Source: Acidimangrovimonas sediminis (GTDB lineage Bacteria; Pseudomonadota; Alphaproteobacteria; Rhodobacterales; Rhodobacteraceae). Taken from it: a stretch of 64,000 nt of DNA. Shown piece after piece: positions 62,066 to 64,000 of the stretch (position 1 is the first letter of the stretch; every line of letters begins with the position of its first letter). The stretch lies in contig NZ_PHSN01000004.1 of assembly GCF_002871005.1 (NCBI RefSeq), positions 372,001 to 436,000 of the forward strand, written 5' to 3'. The notes under the pieces are model-generated. The model did not search any database. It saw nothing but the letters and a program-made list of their open reading frames with translations, and was not told the origin of the DNA. The position numbers were made by a program, and so were the translations under genes.

Positions 62066-62110
62066 TCAGCGGGTAATGCAGCAGATGATGAGGGCGGCGT
62101 TCGTTCTCAT
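62066..62110 (-). CDS. Putative Cys-Cys leader peptide of cysS
   Basis: Fifteen codons encode [14 protein letters not shown] and stop. Two adjacent TGC codons lie four codons before the stop, 82 bases upstream of cysS on the same strand. The pattern fits ribosome-mediated control: slow decoding when Cys-tRNA is scarce would alter folding or coupling downstream. The ribosome-binding site is weak, and I could not assign a clear terminator/antiterminator pair in the spacer. It is therefore a candidate. Confidence 0.55.
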   Translation of the reverse strand: MRTNAALIICCITR

Positions 62111-62515
62111 GGCACCGTCGCTAACACGCCACACCGCGCCAAGGCAAGGGACAAGCGCCCACGCACGCCCCGCCGTTCCCCCGGCACCGGCTACACGCCG
62201 GCCGAGGGCCTGCGCTTGGGATGGCGCGCCCACCCCTCAATGCTGGTGCTTTACACAGACCAAATCCGCATGCCGCATGTCCCGATCGCGCGGGCGCACA
62301 GGACGCCGCCACGCAGCGACGAGCAAATACGCGACCGGCGCTCGTTCAGGCGACCGCGCAGGTGGCAACGGTGCCCCGAGTTCGGGGGTTGGGACCGGCC
62401 CCCAAGGCAAGGGCGGCCGTTCAGGGTGCCCGCATCGGACACGCGGTGGCAGGCATGCGCGCCGAGGTGGCCTCAGCCTCCCCTCAGGCCGGACCCCACG
62501 CCTGCCGCCCGAGGC
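62111..62515. other. 405-base stretch without a convincing gene
   Basis: Upstream of the cysS leader and downstream of the VOC gene. Frames here encode only Ala/Arg/Pro-rich peptides with no domain or good ribosome-binding site. The end nearest the leader should hold the cysS promoter, but no clear -35/-10 pair stands out. No tRNA-like sequence was seen. Confidence 0.6.
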
Positions 62516-62902
62516 TCAGCCGTAGCTGACGACCTCGTATTCCACCCCGTCTCGGTCATGGAAATAGAACCGCCGTCCGGGCTCGTAATCGGCGTGGTTC
62601 ATCGGCTCCAGCCCCTCGGCCCGGACCTGCGCCTCGGTGGCGTCGAGGTCGTCGACCACCACCCCCACGTGGTTCAACCCGCCCAGCTGGCGGTAATTGT
62701 CCTGTGCGGGCACCTGCGCCCCGGCGCCGCCCGGCCCGGTGTAAAGCGCAAGGTACTGGTCCCCCGTGCCCACGTGCACGGTGTAGCCGTTGCCAAGCGC
62801 CGGGCCCTCCCAGCGCAGCTCCCAGCCGAAGAGCCGCCCCATCAGAGCCGCCGTCGCCTTCGGGTCGCGCACCGTCAGGTTCACATGTTCGATCTTCGCC
62901 AT
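62516..62902 (-). CDS. VOC-family (glyoxalase-like) protein
   Basis: 128 residues in two beta-alpha-beta-beta-beta modules. Metal-ligand candidates are His in IEHVNLTVRD, His in GGLNHVGVVVDD and Glu in DGVEYEVVSYG. It could be a lactoylglutathione lyase-like or ring-cleaving enzyme; no substrate can be assigned. ATG 62902 follows a GAGAGG motif. Confidence 0.88.
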   Translation of the reverse strand: MAKIEHVNLTVRDPKATAALMGRLFGWELRWEGPALGNGYTVHVGTGDQYLALYTGPGGAGAQVPAQDNYRQLGGLNHVGVVVDDLDATEAQVRAEGLEPMNHADYEPGRRFYFHDRDGVEYEVVSYG

Positions 62903-63010
62903 CCTCTCGATCTCCCTCGATTCGCTTCGGATGGCTCCCTGATAATTCCTCAAGTCTCCTTCAGGTCCAGCGCGAATGTGCCTGCTGCCGCGAACCCCTC
63001 GCCGCGCGCG

Positions 63011-63033
63011 GAGAGTTTTCGCCGAAAACTCTC
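63011..63033. other. 23-base palindrome before the aminotransferase
   Basis: GAGAGTTTTCG-C-CGAAAACTCTC is perfectly symmetrical around position 63022, with GC-rich flanks. It lies between the divergent VOC and aminotransferase genes, 116 bases before the latter start. It could be an operator or a mobile palindromic unit. Confidence 0.65.
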
Positions 63034-63148
63034 TCCACCCCGGCCTTTCCGCACCCGGCCTCACGCGCCACACCTTCTCCCCCGTCCCTCTTGCCTTTCC
63101 CCGGCCCCTGTGGTCCCCCTCTCGGCACAACACAGCGGAGTGACGGGC

Positions 63149-64000
63149 ATGAAGATCGCGAACCGGATCGGGCATATCACGCAGGGTGCCGGCGACGGCT
63201 GGGAGATCTACTACCGCACCCGCGAGATGATCGCGGCCGGAGAGCGCGTGCTGACCCTGACCATCGGCGAGCACGACATCCGCACCGATCCGTCGATCCT
63301 GAACGCGATGCACGACAGCGCCATGGCGGGCAACACCGGCTATGCCTTCGGTCCCGGCAACCGCGACCTGCGCGAGGAGGTGGCGGCCCGCGTCGCCGCG
63401 CGCACCGGTGCGGAGACCTCTTGGCGAAACGTCGTCATCACCCCCGGCGGGCAGGCCGCCCTCTTCGCGACCCACATGGCCCTGCTCGATCAGGGCGACC
63501 GGGCCCTGCACTGCGACCCCTATTACGCCACCTACCCCGGCACGATCCGTGCGACCGGCGCCGATGCGGCCGTGGTGGCGACCCGCTCGTCCGAGGATTT
63601 CCTGCCGCAGGAACGGGCGATCCACGACGCGGTTGCCGCCGATCCGCGCGGGGCGAAGACCCTGCTGATCAACACGCCGAACAATCCCACCGGCGTGATC
63701 TACCCCCGCGCCACGCTGGAGGGGATCGCCCGCGCGGTGACCGACGCGGACCTGTGGCTGATCTCGGACGAGGTCTACGACAGCCAGGTCTGGCAGGGCG
63801 AACACCTCAGCCCCCGCGCGCTTCCCGGCATGGCCGGGCGCACCATCGCCGTGGGGTCGATGTCGAAGAGCCACGCGATGACCGGGTCGCGCCTCGGCTG
63901 GGTGGTGGCGCCCGAGCCGGTGGCCGAGGCGATCGCGACGCTGGCCACGAACACTACCTATGGCGTGCCCGCCTTCATCCAGGACGCGGCCCTCTTCGCG
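63149..64000 (+). CDS. Class I/II aminotransferase, 3' end cut by window
   Basis: 284 codons visible of about 390. PLP-dependent fold-type I enzyme of the aspartate aminotransferase family: TLTIGEHDIRTDP, GPGNRDLREEVA, TPGGQAAL, INTPNNPTGVIYP, SDEVYD and the PLP lysine in VGSMSKSHAMTGSRLGW. The substrate is not assigned. GGAG lies eight bases before ATG 63149. Confidence 0.92.
   Translation, partial: MKIANRIGHITQGAGDGWEIYYRTREMIAAGERVLTLTIGEHDIRTDPSILNAMHDSAMAGNTGYAFGPGNRDLREEVAARVAARTGAETSWRNVVITPGGQAALFATHMALLDQGDRALHCDPYYATYPGTIRATGADAAVVATRSSEDFLPQERAIHDAVAADPRGAKTLLINTPNNPTGVIYPRATLEGIARAVTDADLWLISDEVYDSQVWQGEHLSPRALPGMAGRTIAVGSMSKSHAMTGSRLGWVVAPEPVAEAIATLATNTTYGVPAFIQDAALFA

Noticed and set aside
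59059-62076. A 1005-codon open frame on the + strand across cimA and cysS
   Set aside because: Antisense to two clear enzymes; composition is that of a shadow frame and there is no family signature.
62111-62515. A tRNA gene in the gap upstream of cysS
   Set aside because: No T-loop consensus or cloverleaf-forming arms could be found on either strand.

Overview
The window is about 64 kb of GC-rich DNA, roughly two thirds G+C by eye, from the chromosome of an alphaproteobacterium. It is most likely a member of the Rhodobacterales (Roseobacter/Paracoccaceae group). The grounds are a fused ispDF gene, a CckA/ChpT phosphorelay pair, the ornithine-lipid pair olsB-olsA, a perfect alphaproteobacterial LexA box before recA, a Rrf2 regulator without the IscR cysteine triad, and many small families common in that order (DUF3553, DUF1330, DUF1697, DUF815, Hint-domain proteins). 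Coding density is high and both strands are used. I see no rRNA or tRNA gene, CRISPR array, insertion sequence or prophage. The two edge genes, dusB on the left and an aminotransferase on the right, are cut by the window.

Layout. 1-12.6 kb: dusB diverges from ispDF-pgpA-pncC. Then come a Rrf2 regulator, an alpha/beta hydrolase followed by a small gene and an HD hydrolase, icd, pepT, two membrane transporters, typA and a LuxR-type regulator. 12.7-19.1 kb: a class II amidotransferase diverges from an Lrp regulator, followed by the minus-strand run recA - GT17 glycosyltransferase - alaS - DUF1330. 19.3-29.5 kb: a sulfotransferase-like gene, cckA (with a CtrA box in front), rsmB, guaB, a ureohydrolase, a Hint-domain protein, and a translationally coupled SDR/phosphatase-like pair. 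29.6-39.6 kb: tatA-tatB-tatC-DUF815 ATPase, obgE-proB-proA, chpT diverging from DUF3553, and olsB-olsA. 39.8-48.9 kb: a ThiE-like protein, a Rho_N-like small protein, prfC, an OsmC protein, a YiiX-like hydrolase, an ECF sigma/anti-sigma pair and, beside it, a gene in which both halves are fused in one polypeptide, coupled to a RACo-like ferredoxin/ATPase. 49-52.8 kb: zwf-pgl-pgi, with a LacI-type operator before zwf. 53-64 kb: HNH nuclease, esterase and AlkA-like glycosylase, DUF1697, an MFS transporter, a cimA - methyltransferase - squalene/phytoene-synthase-like operon, cysS with a short Cys-Cys leader peptide upstream, a VOC protein and the aminotransferase.

How the parts fit. Most genes are housekeeping: isoprenoid and phospholipid synthesis, central carbon (icd; zwf-pgl-pgi feeding Entner-Doudoroff or pentose phosphate), proline, IMP-to-XMP, isoleucine through citramalate, tRNA charging, translation GTPases, Tat export, and the CckA-ChpT relay that in alphaproteobacteria acts on CtrA. 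The unusual items are the ECF sigma/anti-sigma fusion next to its unfused paralogues, the putative cysteine-sensing leader of cysS, a dispersed family of large intergenic inverted repeats (five full and three half copies), and low-complexity additions in TatB and TatC.
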